A stretch of 64,000 nucleotides of DNA, taken from NCBI GenBank assembly GCA_004557455.1, contig SFDX01000015.1, positions 1 through 64,000 on the forward strand, written 5' to 3'. A program made the translations under genes and the position numbers. This DNA is from Akkermansia muciniphila. GTDB lineage: Bacteria > Verrucomicrobiota > Verrucomicrobiia > Verrucomicrobiales > Akkermansiaceae. Below, in pieces: positions 18,874 to 27,121 of the stretch. Position 1 is the first letter of the stretch. Every line of letters starts with the position of its first letter. The notes under the pieces are model-generated. The model made no database searches, was not told the origin of the DNA, and saw only the letters and a list, made by a program, of their open reading frames with translations.

Positions 18874-20320
18874 CCGACTCCGCGGTAGGTGGGGCATGCA
18901 CCTTGCCGCCGCACTGTGGGCTGCGGTATGGGCTTGGTGCTGTGTGCCGGCGGAAGTAGGCCCTCTTCGGGTACCGGTGCAGGCCTGCGGCGCGGCAGGG
19001 GGCATCGTGCTGTTCTTGCTGCTGTGGGGAATCATGGCGGCAGCGGTCGAGACCGTGCACCGGGTGTCGCGCGGGGCCGCACCGTGGCCGCGGGGCGGTG
19101 AGCTGCTGCTGTGCGCGGAGGCCCTCGCTCTCTTTCTGCTGCTGTGGTGGGTGAAGGGCACCCGATGCAGCGCGGACTTCCTCGGTAGCTTGGACCAGGC
19201 CCGCAGCGGGGCCTACAATACCATTCAACCGCTCTCATATACCCTCTTCATCGGCGCGTTGGACCGACTGGGGCCTAACTCCGTCGCCAACATGGCAGCG
19301 CAGGCGGGCTTGTTTGTTACCGCCGCCGGTGTGGCAGGGCACTGGTGCCGGAGGGAAGGATTGCCGCTGCTCTGCGGTGCGGGGGTGGTGGCGCTGTTGT
19401 TGCCGCTCTGCCAATGGGCCCTCGCGGTACTGGTGAAGGATGCCCTCTACACCTGCTGTTTCGTGATCATGATGGTGGGACTTTGCTCCCTGTATCGGCG
19501 GGATGACGGGTTCTCCCGCACCACTCTGTACGGCGGCCTGGCGGGGCTGGTTCTTCTGCGTCCGGATGCTCTGCTCATTGCGGCCGTGGCGGGAATCGGC
19601 GTGCTCACGGTGGCCCGGCGGCGGCGACGCGGGGGGCTTGCGGCTGCGGGCGGCGTTTCGGGTGTTCTGTTCCTCGGGGTGGCGGCGCATGTGCTGCTGC
19701 CGCTTGCCGTGGGTGCCCGGAATGATGCCTGCGGCACCCGTCTGGCCATGCCCGCCGAGATGCTTTGCGAGGTGGTGGTGCATGATGCCGACCTGCCCCC
19801 GCGGGATCGCGAGCGCATCTGCCGTCTCATCATGCCGGAGCCCGTGATGCGCCGCCACCACGACTCCGCCCCGGAGTGGATCGGCGAGCGCTACCTGTGG
19901 CGCGGTTTCGAGTCCGAGGCAGACCTCCGGCGGCATTCCTTTGTGTTTCGTCTGGCCGGTCGGGACCGCGAGGTGCTCGCTCTGTGTGCCGAGCTGCTCC
20001 CCGCTCATGCCGGCACCGCGCTGCGCCCTCTCATCGCCCACACCCGCCTGCTGCGGGATCCCTCCTACACCCCGGCCCTTGCTCTCGGTGTCCTCTTGTT
20101 CCTCGCCGGCCTGCTCCTGCTCCGCCGCCTTCCCCTGCGGGCCTTCCTTCCTTTTCTCCCCCTCCTTGCCAACATTGTCATCGTCACCTGCGTAGCCACC
20201 ACCTATGAGTACCGCTATGCGCTCCCCCTGTGCGCCGCCGCGCCGCTCCTGCTCTGCTATGCGGGGGCTGTCTTCATGACTCCGGAGGCGGGAGAAAGTC
20301 AAAACCGAGGACTCCGATGA
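18857..20320 (+). CDS. Polytopic membrane protein, glycosyltransferase-C-like
   Basis: A 487-residue integral membrane protein with about ten hydrophobic helices (for example LAAALWAAVWAWCC, GIVLFLLLWGIMAAA, GVVALLLPLCQWALAVL and GVLLFLAGLLLL). A loop early in the protein reads SLDQARSGAYNTIQPLSYTLFIG, similar in character to the first periplasmic loop of membrane GT-C enzymes that use polyprenyl-linked sugars. No catalytic residues can be assigned with confidence, so it may also be another type of transporter-like protein. The start at 18857 overlaps coaC; the hydrophobic start favours it over an in-frame ATG at 18779. Confidence 0.55.
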   Translation: MPLFADRLRGRWGMHLAAALWAAVWAWCCVPAEVGPLRVPVQACGAAGGIVLFLLLWGIMAAAVETVHRVSRGAAPWPRGGELLLCAEALALFLLLWWVKGTRCSADFLGSLDQARSGAYNTIQPLSYTLFIGALDRLGPNSVANMAAQAGLFVTAAGVAGHWCRREGLPLLCGAGVVALLLPLCQWALAVLVKDALYTCCFVIMMVGLCSLYRRDDGFSRTTLYGGLAGLVLLRPDALLIAAVAGIGVLTVARRRRRGGLAAAGGVSGVLFLGVAAHVLLPLAVGARNDACGTRLAMPAEMLCEVVVHDADLPPRDRERICRLIMPEPVMRRHHDSAPEWIGERYLWRGFESEADLRRHSFVFRLAGRDREVLALCAELLPAHAGTALRPLIAHTRLLRDPSYTPALALGVLLFLAGLLLLRRLPLRAFLPFLPLLANIVIVTCVATTYEYRYALPLCAAAPLLLCYAGAVFMTPEAGESQNRGLR

Positions 20321-20329
20321 GAAAGCAAA

Positions 20330-20362
20330 GGCGGAAGCTGCCGAATAGGGGCAACTTCCGCC
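20330..20362. terminator. Bidirectional terminator between the membrane protein and rpsO
   Basis: A 13-bp stem with one mismatch (20330-20342 with 20350-20362, GGCGGAAG core) and a 7-nt loop. On the minus strand it is followed by TTTGCTTTC and on the plus strand by GAAAAAT, so it fits the end of rpsO best. Confidence 0.65.
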
Positions 20363-20403
20363 GAAAAATAGGGACAGGATGGTGTCCTTCCGCCCTCCGG
20401 GGA

Positions 20404-20655
20404 TCAGTGGCGGAGCGAGAGGCGCTTGAGCAGGCTCAGGTAGAGCTCGTTGTCCGTGCGCTTGGCGTAATTGAGCAGACTGCGGCGCTTGGACACCATC
20501 ATCAGCAAGCCACGGCGAGAAGCGTGGTCATGCTTATGCTCAGCAAGGTGCTGAGTGAGGTGAGCAATGCGCTTGGTCAGCACAGCTACCTGGAAACCGG
20601 TGGAGCCGGTATCCTTCTCGTTAATTTTGAAGTCGTCGACGTTGATTTCGCTCAT
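20404..20655 (-). CDS. rpsO: 30S ribosomal protein S15
   Basis: An 83-residue S15 protein. It shows the family pattern DTGSTGFQVAVLTKRIAHLTQHLAEHKHDHASRRGLLMMV, then KRRSLLNYAKRTD. S15 binds the 16S rRNA central domain and ribosomal protein S15 often autoregulates its mRNA. The start is the ATG complementary to 20653-20655, which gives the family length; the same frame is open far upstream on the minus strand but that extension is not part of the gene. It is transcribed alone from a promoter at 20723-20750. Confidence 0.97.
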   Translation of the reverse strand: MSEINVDDFKINEKDTGSTGFQVAVLTKRIAHLTQHLAEHKHDHASRRGLLMMVSKRRSLLNYAKRTDNELYLSLLKRLSLRH

Positions 20656-20722
20656 ATTACTACTTGGTTTTGCCCCGCCCGGCAGCACCTGCAAAGACCG
20701 ACGCGTCGCGCGAAGCGGGGAG

Positions 20723-20750
20723 AGTATACCACAATCCGCGGGAGATGCAA
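20723..20750 (-). promoter_or_regulatory. Promoter of rpsO
   Basis: On the minus strand: TTGCAT (20745-20750), a 16-bp spacer, TATACT (20723-20728). The predicted start is about 20716, giving a leader of about 61 nt. Confidence 0.65.
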
Positions 20751-20810
20751 GCCGAATTTCACGTTTCTCTGCAAAAAGATAAAAAAGTGAGTCACCGGAC
20801 GGGAAATAGC

Positions 20811-20838
20811 TTGACACCCCGGCCGGATATGCTAACCT
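20811..20838 (+). promoter_or_regulatory. Promoter of the NfeD-flotillin operon
   Basis: TTGACA (20811-20816), a 16-bp spacer, TAACCT (20833-20838). The -35 is consensus, the -10 weak. The predicted start is near 20845. Confidence 0.45.
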
Positions 20839-20859
20839 AAAGGCAATCAAATTCGACAT

Positions 20860-21426
20860 ATGAGCAAATTCATCGACTACGTATCCACCTTCCTGAAAGC
20901 CCTGGACCTGCTGCCCGACTTCAACTCGCAGACGGGCATCTTCTGCGCGATGGCGTGGATTGCTACCCTGATAGCGCTGCTGCTCTTCGGCATCTCCTTC
21001 ATCGCCGACCTCGGGGACGGGGATGCGGACGCCTTCGGCTGGGGCGGCTTCGTGGCCAGCAACCACGGTTGCAGCGTCTTGGCCGCCATCGGCATCGGTT
21101 TGCTCATCGGTCTTATCATGTTCCTGCTCGTGGCCGTGTTGATGCGCTTTATCAACGGCCTCAAGTGCGACGGCACGCTGCAATACTCCACCCTGGTGGG
21201 CATGACGGGCACGGTGTACGTAACCCTGCCGCCCAATGGTGAGCCCGGCGGCCAGGTGCAGGTGAACCACCCCGGGCAGCTGCTGACCATGCAGGCCGTA
21301 CAGTACGGGGACAAACCGCTGCCGGCGCAGACGCGTGTGGTCGTGGTGGATGCCACCTCGCAGCTCCTGACGGTGCGTCCTTTCACCGCTGAAGATCTTC
21401 ACAACCATAACACAACAAAACAATGA
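20860..21426 (+). CDS. NfeD-like membrane protein
   Basis: A 188-residue protein with at least two membrane helices (about residues 26-49 and 65-92) and a C-terminal OB-fold-like beta domain (LVGMTGTVYVTLPPNGEPGGQVQV, then VVVVDATSQLLTVRPF), the typical layout of short NfeD/YuaF proteins. NfeD proteins are nearly always encoded beside flotillin-type SPFH proteins and act with them in membrane microdomains. Here the stop overlaps the flotillin ATG (ATGA at 21423-21426). A glycine/aspartate-rich loop (DLGDGDADAFGWGG) lies between the helices. The call rests on context plus domain architecture. Confidence 0.75.
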   Translation: MSKFIDYVSTFLKALDLLPDFNSQTGIFCAMAWIATLIALLLFGISFIADLGDGDADAFGWGGFVASNHGCSVLAAIGIGLLIGLIMFLLVAVLMRFINGLKCDGTLQYSTLVGMTGTVYVTLPPNGEPGGQVQVNHPGQLLTMQAVQYGDKPLPAQTRVVVVDATSQLLTVRPFTAEDLHNHNTTKQ

Positions 21427-22937
21427 TACCATACTACACCCCCCTGTTGGCAGCGGCGCAGAAATCCGAGTCCTCGGATACCGCGCCCATCGTCGCCATC
21501 GTCGTTCTCGTTGTCTTCCTGGTCAGCGTCATGGCGTGGCTCTTCTCGCGCTACAAGATGTGCCCGTCGGACAAGATTTTGATTGTCTACGGTAATGTGG
21601 GCGCAGGTCGTTCCGCTAAATGTATCCACGGCGGTGCCACCTTCATCATGCCCATCATCCAGAGCTACGCCTTCATGGACCTCAACCCCATCAACATCGA
21701 TGTGCCGTTGAAGGGGGCTCTCTCCAGCCAGAATATCCGCGTGGATGTTCCGTCCTCGTTCATCGTGGGCATCAGCACGCAGCCGGAGATCATGCAGAAC
21801 GCCGCCAGCCGCCTGCTGGGTCGCACGCGCCAGGACATCCGGGATCTGGCTTCGGAAATCATCATGGGCCAGATGCGTGTGGTGATCGCCTCCCTGACGA
21901 TTGAGGAAATCAACGCCGACCGCGAGAAGCTCATCAAGGGTATCACCGGCGGCGTGGATGTGGAGCTGCACAAGGTGGGTCTCTACCTCATCAACGCCAA
22001 CATTACGGATATCCGCGATGCTTCCGGCTACATCGCCGCTCTGGGCCAGGAGGCCGCTGCGCGCGCCATTAACGATGCCATGATCAAGGTGGCCGAGGAG
22101 ACTCGCCGCGGCGAAATCGGTAAGGCGGAGGCCCTGCGGGAGCAGACCGTGCAGGTGGCCATGGCCAATGCCGCCGCTGTGGAGGGTAACAACGAGGCCC
22201 AGATGAAGGTGGCGGACTCGAACGCGCGCCTCAAGGTGCGCCAGGCCGAGGCGCAGCGCATCGCCGTGGTGGCCGAGCGTGAGCAGGCTGCCCGCGCCGA
22301 GGCGGCCGGCTATGTGGCTAACCAGGAGGCCGAGTTGAAGCGCGCCGAGCTGGAGCGCGCCAAGCAGACCGCTAACGAAATCGTGGCGGCGGAAATCTCG
22401 AAGCGCAAGCAGGAGATCGCCGCAGAGGCCGCCGCTGCCGTGCTGGTGAAGGAGCAGCAGGGTAAGTCCGATGCCCTCGTGATCGCCAAGAAGGCAGAAG
22501 GTGAGGCCGCTGTCCGTTTGGCGGAGGGTGAGGCCAACGCTCTGCTCCTCAAGAAGAAGGCAGAGGGTGATGGCTTGGAGATGGTGGGTCGCGGTCACGC
22601 CGCCGCCATTCAGGCCGAGCTGGAGGCCAAGGCGAGCGGTTTCCGCCAGATTGTGGCTGCTGCGGGGGATGCCCGTGCGGCTTCCGGTCTGCTCGTCACG
22701 GAGCAGCTCCCGCAGATCGTCGAGACCCAGGCGGGCGCTATCCGCAACCTCCGCTTCGACAAGGTGGTGGTCATGGGCGGCGGGGATTCCAAGTCCGGTT
22801 CCGTCGGTGGCTTTGTGCAGAACCTCGTGACGGGCACGCTGCCCCTGCATGAGCTGGCCGCGGGCGTGGGTGTGGAGCTGCCGAATTACCTCGGTAAGGC
22901 TGCCCCGGAGGCCGCGGCCCCGCAGGAGAAGGCCTGA
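21423..22937 (+). CDS. Flotillin-family SPFH protein
   Basis: A 504-residue membrane scaffold protein. One N-terminal membrane helix (about 20-42) precedes the SPFH/PHB domain (about 50-240: KCIHGGATFIMPIIQSYAFMDLNPI, EIMQNAASRLLGRTRQDIRDLASEII). A long Glu/Ala-rich coiled-coil follows (about 245-430, AEREQAARAEAAGY and LAEGEANALLLKKKAEGDG), typical of flotillin oligomerisation. The length and pattern fit the YqiK/FloT group. It forms a two-gene operon with the NfeD protein. The role is probably in the organisation of inner-membrane microdomains; the substrate or client is not known. Confidence 0.88.
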   Translation: MIPYYTPLLAAAQKSESSDTAPIVAIVVLVVFLVSVMAWLFSRYKMCPSDKILIVYGNVGAGRSAKCIHGGATFIMPIIQSYAFMDLNPINIDVPLKGALSSQNIRVDVPSSFIVGISTQPEIMQNAASRLLGRTRQDIRDLASEIIMGQMRVVIASLTIEEINADREKLIKGITGGVDVELHKVGLYLINANITDIRDASGYIAALGQEAAARAINDAMIKVAEETRRGEIGKAEALREQTVQVAMANAAAVEGNNEAQMKVADSNARLKVRQAEAQRIAVVAEREQAARAEAAGYVANQEAELKRAELERAKQTANEIVAAEISKRKQEIAAEAAAAVLVKEQQGKSDALVIAKKAEGEAAVRLAEGEANALLLKKKAEGDGLEMVGRGHAAAIQAELEAKASGFRQIVAAAGDARAASGLLVTEQLPQIVETQAGAIRNLRFDKVVVMGGGDSKSGSVGGFVQNLVTGTLPLHELAAGVGVELPNYLGKAAPEAAAPQEKA

Positions 22938-22959
22938 TCCGCCCCGAATACATGTGACA

Positions 22960-22990
22960 CGAGCCGCAGGAGCACCCCTCCTGCGGCTCG
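22960..22990. terminator. Perfect 13-bp hairpin between convergent genes
   Basis: CGAGCCGCAGGAG (22960-22972) pairs perfectly with 22978-22990 around a 5-nt loop. There is no strong T tract on either side, but the position between the convergent flotillin and HAD genes suggests a shared terminator. Confidence 0.6.
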
Positions 22991-23013
22991 ATGATTTCCG
23001 GCGAGGGCCGTGC

Positions 23014-23865
23014 TTACTGGTGGCGTTGGGCGGCGCTGTGCAGAATGCCGTCGGCGATGAGGCGCACGGTCTCCTCCAGGATGTTGCAGAGGTGACTGCC
23101 GGCGCGGTAGTCCGCGGGGGCAAAGAAGTCAACACGCCGCTGGTCGGATTTGAGGGCGTAGCACTTCCGGAAGGCGCTCAGGGATGAATCGTCGGGGTTA
23201 TACACTGCCACGCTGTGCCCGCCTTGCTGGCGCATGACGGTGAAGCAGGGGACGTCCGTGGGGCCGTCGCCTACGTAGATCATGTTGCGGAAGGGCACGG
23301 GGCGCAGTTCGGGGTCCAGGTGCTCGTTGACGTCCTCCGTATAATCGAGCATGCCCTTGTTGATGCGGAAGAGGAATTGCGTCTTCATGGTGTGGGAGAT
23401 GACGCGCTTGGGGAAGTCGATGACGCCGTTGCGCTCGCTGAACTCGCAGGCGAAGACGGCGTGCATGTAGGGCCGCACGGCAGAGCCGTCGATGATGCTC
23501 TTGATGCCGCCGGAGATGATGTAGTACTCGATGCGGATGCCGGCGTAGCGGTGGGCGTCCGTGAGTACGCGGTCGGGGAAGGTTTCGAAGAACTTCGGTA
23601 ACCCGCGGTAGAAGACGATCTTGCGGCCCAGTTCCTCCAAGCGCTTGTTGGTCACGCCGTCGATGCGCAGCTCATCCAGCAGCTCCTTGAGGTAGCTCAG
23701 CTCGCCGTCCCAGCCCTCCGTCACACAGCGTTCGTTGCATTTCTGCCAAAAGCGTTCGGCATCGATCCCGAACTCGGGGAAGATGGTGTCTTCCTGCATG
23801 TTGTGCGGGCTCAGGGTCTTGTCAAAGTCGAAGATGAGGGCTATGGTCGTTTGCGGTATCGGCAT
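23014..23865 (-). CDS. HAD-superfamily phosphatase
   Basis: A 283-residue haloacid dehalogenase-type hydrolase. Motif I is LIFDFDKTLSP (residues 9-19), with the nucleophile Asp and acid/base Asp. The motif II region reads YYIISGGIKSII, a Lys follows in the middle part, and motif IV is MIYVGDGPTDVPCF. The helical cap between motifs I and II resembles phosphoserine-phosphatase-like members. The substrate is unknown. The ATG at 23865 lies 6 nt after the predicted -10, so the transcript is probably leaderless. It converges with flotillin. Confidence 0.8.
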   Translation of the reverse strand: MPIPQTTIALIFDFDKTLSPHNMQEDTIFPEFGIDAERFWQKCNERCVTEGWDGELSYLKELLDELRIDGVTNKRLEELGRKIVFYRGLPKFFETFPDRVLTDAHRYAGIRIEYYIISGGIKSIIDGSAVRPYMHAVFACEFSERNGVIDFPKRVISHTMKTQFLFRINKGMLDYTEDVNEHLDPELRPVPFRNMIYVGDGPTDVPCFTVMRQQGGHSVAVYNPDDSSLSAFRKCYALKSDQRRVDFFAPADYRAGSHLCNILEETVRLIADGILHSAAQRHQ

Positions 23866-23871
23866 GCTCCC

Positions 23872-23901
23872 ATTCTACCCCACGGCCCCCCGCTTTGGCA
23901 A
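23872..23901 (-). promoter_or_regulatory. Promoter of the HAD phosphatase
   Basis: On the minus strand: TTGCCA (23896-23901), an 18-bp spacer, TAGAAT (23872-23877), ending 6 nt before the ATG at 23865. Confidence 0.55.
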
Positions 23902-23974
23902 GCCGTAAAACGCGCCCCGCCCCCCGTGCCGAGGGCGTTTTCCCACTTTTTTTCCGAAAATGGCGAATTTCGGG

Positions 23975-24003
23975 TTGCAAAATCGTCCCTTTGGGTGTAC
24001 AAT
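23975..24003 (+). promoter_or_regulatory. Promoter of hppA
   Basis: TTGCAA (23975-23980), a 17-bp spacer, TACAAT (23998-24003). The leader is about 54 nt. Confidence 0.7.
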
Positions 24004-24063
24004 ACGGCGCATTTTTGGCTAATACTTAAAAATGCAAAACTATTAAATCAAGAAATAAGAACC

Positions 24064-26316
24064 ATGTCACCGCAAACATTATTCTGGATTGTTCCGGCAG
24101 CTTCCCTGGTGGCGCTTGCTTTTGCCGCAAAGTTCTACTGCGGCATGAAGAAGGCGGACGAAGGGACTGACCGCATGAAAGAAATCGCCGGCTACGTGCG
24201 CGAAGGCGCCATGGCCTACCTGAAGCAGCAGTACAAGATAGTGACTCTCATCTTCATTATCTTGGCCATCGTCTTCGCCGTGATGGCATTCTACAACCTG
24301 CAGAACAAGATTGTGCCCGTCGCTTTCCTGACCGGCGGCTTCTTCTCGGGTTTGGCCGGTTTCATCGGCATGAAGACGGCTACCTATGCCTCCGGCCGTG
24401 TGGCCCAGGCTTGCCGCGATGAGGAGGACGGCCTCAACAAGGGCCTTCAGCTTGCGTTCCGCTCCGGCGCCGTGCTCGGCCTTACCGTGGTGGGCTTCGG
24501 CTTGCTGGATATTTCGGCTTGGTATCTTATTCTCGACAATACGGGCCTTATCGAGGCCGAGGGTGTCTCCAAGCTCGTGGAGATTACCACCATCATGCTG
24601 ACCTTCGGCATGGGTGCCTCGCTGCAGGCTCTCTTCGCTCGCGTGGGCGGTGGTATTTACACCAAGGCGGCCGACGTGGGCGCGGATTTGGTGGGTAAGA
24701 CGGAGTACCACTTCAACGAGGATGACCCCCGTAATCCCGCCACCATCGCGGATAATGTGGGTGACAACGTGGGTGACGTGGCCGGCATGGGTGCGGACCT
24801 GTATGAGTCCTACGCCGGTTCCATCTTGGCTTCCGCCGCTCTGGGTGCCGCCGCTACGGCTGTTGCGGGCGGTTCGTATGATGAGGGCCTCAAGCTGGTG
24901 ATGGCTCCCATGATCATCGGTGCCATCGGTACCATCCTTTCCGTGCTGGGTATCTTCACTGTGCGCACCAAGCAGGGTGCCACGCAGTCCATGCTCATGG
25001 CTGCCCTGAACAAGGGTATCAATTTCTCCGGCGTGCTCATCGCGCTGGCGGCTGCCGGTGTGCTCTACACGCTGGGTATTCAGAACTGGCTGGGCCTCTG
25101 GGGTTCCATCGTCATCGGCCTGTTGGTGGGTATCCTCATCGGTAAGGTGACGGAGTACTACACTTCTTTCGAGTACAAGCCCGTTAAGTTCATCGCGGAG
25201 AACGCCACCACCGGCCCCGCGACGGTCATTATCTCCGGTATCGGTGTGGGCATGATTTCCACCTGCTGGCCGGTGATCTTCATCGTGCTGGGTACCATCG
25301 GTGCTTACATCTGCGCTGCCGGTGCTTTCTCGGCAGAGAGCATGAGCATGGGCCTCTACGGTATCGGTATTGCTGCCGTGGGTATGCTTTCCACCTTGGG
25401 CCTCACCTTGGCTACGGATGCCTACGGGCCCATCTCCGATAACGCCGGCGGCAACGCCGAGATGAGCAACCTGGGCGAGAGTGTGCGCTCCCGCACGGAT
25501 GCGCTGGATGCCCTGGGCAACACGACGGCTGCTACCGGTAAGGGCTTCGCCATCGGTTCCGCCGCTCTCACGGCTCTCGCGCTTCTCGCTTCTTACATTG
25601 AGGAGATCAAGATCGCGGCTGCTCGCGTGGGTGAGTTCAGCCTCAATTGCTTCAGCGAGACGCTGAATGCGCATCAGCTCAACATCGCGGGGCAGACCAA
25701 GGATGTGATGGATCTGACCATCGCGGACTTCATGCAGCTCTTCGAGGTGAACCTCATGAACCCCAAGGTGCTGCTCGGTATCTTCATCGGTGCCATGCTT
25801 TCCTTCCTCTTCTGCGGCCTTACCATGAACGCCGTGGGTCGTGCCGCCAAGAGCATGGTGGAGGAGGTGCGCCGCCAGCTTTCTGATAAGGATGTGTTCG
25901 AGGGCCGCAAGAAGGCGGACTACGCCCGCTGCGTGGGTATCTCCACCCAGGGCGCACAGCGCGAGATGATCGTGCCGTCCATGATCGCGGTGATCGTTCC
26001 CATCGCCACGGGGCTCATCATGGGTGTGCCCGGCGTGTTCGGTCTGCTGGCCGGCGGCTTGGCGGGCGGCTTCGTGCTCGCTATCTTCATGGCAAACTCC
26101 GGCGGTGCTTGGGATAACGCCAAGAAGTACATCGAGACCGGTGACGCCCCCTTCTGCGGCAAACACACCGCCATTCACGATGCGTCCGTGGTCGGCGATA
26201 CCGTCGGCGACCCCTTCAAGGACACCTCCGGCCCCTCGCTGAACATTCTCATCAAGCTCATGAGCATGGTCTCCATCGTCACGGCCGGCCTCAACGTGGC
26301 CTTCTCCCTGCTCTGA
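24064..26316 (+). CDS. hppA: K+-dependent membrane-bound pyrophosphatase (ion-pumping)
   Basis: A 750-residue integral membrane enzyme that hydrolyses pyrophosphate and pumps Na+ and/or H+ out of the cytoplasm. About 16 helices are expected. The catalytic loops are visible: DVGADLVGKTE followed by DNVGDNVGDVAGMGADLYES (about 225-250), and near the C-terminus a second Asp-rich loop, DASVVGDTVGDPFKDTSGPSLN. The GNTTAATGKG motif (about 485-494) has Ala where K+-independent enzymes have Lys, and Gly three positions on, which predicts K+ dependence; such enzymes are often Na+ pumps. ATG at 24064 is used because it directly precedes the first helix. It has its own promoter and terminator. Confidence 0.95.
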   Translation: MSPQTLFWIVPAASLVALAFAAKFYCGMKKADEGTDRMKEIAGYVREGAMAYLKQQYKIVTLIFIILAIVFAVMAFYNLQNKIVPVAFLTGGFFSGLAGFIGMKTATYASGRVAQACRDEEDGLNKGLQLAFRSGAVLGLTVVGFGLLDISAWYLILDNTGLIEAEGVSKLVEITTIMLTFGMGASLQALFARVGGGIYTKAADVGADLVGKTEYHFNEDDPRNPATIADNVGDNVGDVAGMGADLYESYAGSILASAALGAAATAVAGGSYDEGLKLVMAPMIIGAIGTILSVLGIFTVRTKQGATQSMLMAALNKGINFSGVLIALAAAGVLYTLGIQNWLGLWGSIVIGLLVGILIGKVTEYYTSFEYKPVKFIAENATTGPATVIISGIGVGMISTCWPVIFIVLGTIGAYICAAGAFSAESMSMGLYGIGIAAVGMLSTLGLTLATDAYGPISDNAGGNAEMSNLGESVRSRTDALDALGNTTAATGKGFAIGSAALTALALLASYIEEIKIAAARVGEFSLNCFSETLNAHQLNIAGQTKDVMDLTIADFMQLFEVNLMNPKVLLGIFIGAMLSFLFCGLTMNAVGRAAKSMVEEVRRQLSDKDVFEGRKKADYARCVGISTQGAQREMIVPSMIAVIVPIATGLIMGVPGVFGLLAGGLAGGFVLAIFMANSGGAWDNAKKYIETGDAPFCGKHTAIHDASVVGDTVGDPFKDTSGPSLNILIKLMSMVSIVTAGLNVAFSLL

Positions 26317-26343
26317 TGCAGGCCTGAACAGCCCTCTCCTTCA

Positions 26344-26378
26344 CCCCGCCCCCGCTCTCACGCGGCGGCGGGGTTTTT
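26344..26378 (+). terminator. Intrinsic terminator of hppA
   Basis: A 12-bp GC-rich stem with one mismatch (26344-26355 with 26362-26373) is followed by TTTTT (26374-26378). Confidence 0.8.
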
Positions 26379-26452
26379 AATGCCCCCACCGCGAGCCCCT
26401 CCCCGCCGGGGTGGGAGGGCTCCTTCTGTAGACATCAAGCGGCCCTTTTTTT

Positions 26453-26596
26453 TACCTACAGCATTCTGAATGCCGGGTTAAGCCTAAATGGCAGAAAGAC
26501 CGCATTTTTGCTGCAATTTCGCCCACTTTCCCACCTACCTCCCCCGGAACATCCCACACATTTTTGGCACTCCGTGTTCTCTGCAATCCTAAATGC
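26453..26596 (-). repeat. Inverted-repeat promoter element D (decayed)
   Basis: The left palindrome GCATT-CTG-AATGC (26461-26473) is preceded by TACA and followed by a GGTTAAG. On the minus strand this reads TTAACC (26476-26481), a 17-bp spacer containing the palindrome, TAGGTA (26453-26458). A degraded inverted copy lies at 26583-26596. About 55 bp inside the left repeat resemble the corresponding part of element B (61031-61216). The right end and the inner TTGA-N3-TCAA palindrome are lost, so this copy is probably inactive. Confidence 0.55.
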
Positions 26597-26679
26597 ACCA
26601 TATGATGTGATTATTGACATGCCTCCTTCTTTTTGCGAAAATGGAATCCAAAGGCTTTTGTTTTACTGCGGGATAAGCC

Positions 26680-26817
26680 CTCGAAATCATAGCGGAGGTG
26701 CTTAGGGCCGCGGCACCTCAGCCAAGCCCGAAAATCGCTGCGTAACCCACAAAAATACAGGTTTAGCAGAAAAAATCCGGTGGCAGGGATTTTCCGGAAA
26801 AAAGGCTTGCATCACCG
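26680..26817 (+). repeat. Dispersed repeat R, copy 1 (3' end of a lost gene plus flank)
   Basis: 138 bp that match 51641-51782 (opposite strand) almost base for base, with a handful of substitutions and one small indel region. The first part reads LEIIAEVLRAAAPQPSP-KIAA and a TAA at 26743-26745; the copy at 51.7 kb reads the same tail with two substitutions. The repeat therefore carries the 3' end of a coding region and about 70 bp downstream. Both copies end at the same boundary, GGCTTGCATCACCG. It looks like the remnant of a multicopy mobile or duplicated gene. The stretch 26597-26679 holds nothing I recognise. Confidence 0.6.
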
Positions 26818-26843
26818 CGACCGCCCTCCGTGCGGTGCAGCTT

Positions 26844-26951
26844 ATGAAGGAGCAGGCCGACCCCCGCGCCGTCCGCACCGAAATCAGCGTCCGCAATCGC
26901 TACAGGGACAAGCGGGACTTCTTCCTCCGCCTCAAGCGCAACCGCTCTTGA
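26844..26951 (+). pseudogene. 35-codon reading frame, possible gene remnant
   Basis: ATG at 26844 opens a frame of 35 codons rich in Arg and Lys (MKEQADPRAVRTEI, then RNRYRDKRDFFLRLKRNRS) with strong G/C at third positions, as in real genes here. The same frame extends upstream without a stop into repeat R (ATALRAVQL before the ATG), so it may be the C-terminal end of a truncated gene. No family recognised. Confidence 0.3.
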
Positions 26952-26975
26952 GGCCGGAGCGCCCTGCCTCTGAGG

Positions 26976-27119
26976 ATGGACACAGGGGCCATGGAGAAGG
27001 GGGGATTCAACGCTGTTTCGGAGGTCGCATATCACCCGGAGGAAACGGAGACTCTTCCCCCGGCCGCTGAGGTGGTTCGCCGCCCTTTGGCAGGAATATC
27101 GTCTGCCCCGATATTTTGA
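26976..27119 (+). CDS. 47-residue hypothetical frame
   Basis: ATG 26976 to TGA 27117-27119 encodes an acidic peptide (MDTGAMEKGGFNAVSEVAYH, then an EETETLPPAAEVV segment) with GC-rich third positions. It could be a small gene or the decayed remainder of one. The evidence is compositional only. Confidence 0.2.
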   Translation: MDTGAMEKGGFNAVSEVAYHPEETETLPPAAEVVRRPLAGISSAPIF

Positions 27120-27121
27120 GC

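Noticed and set aside
24079..26178. Minus-strand frame of 699 codons inside hppA
   Set aside because: hppA is unambiguous; the antisense product is His/Gly-rich and lacks domains.
26508..26705. 65-codon plus-strand frame crossing element D
   Set aside because: It crosses the decayed repeat and has no coding signal.
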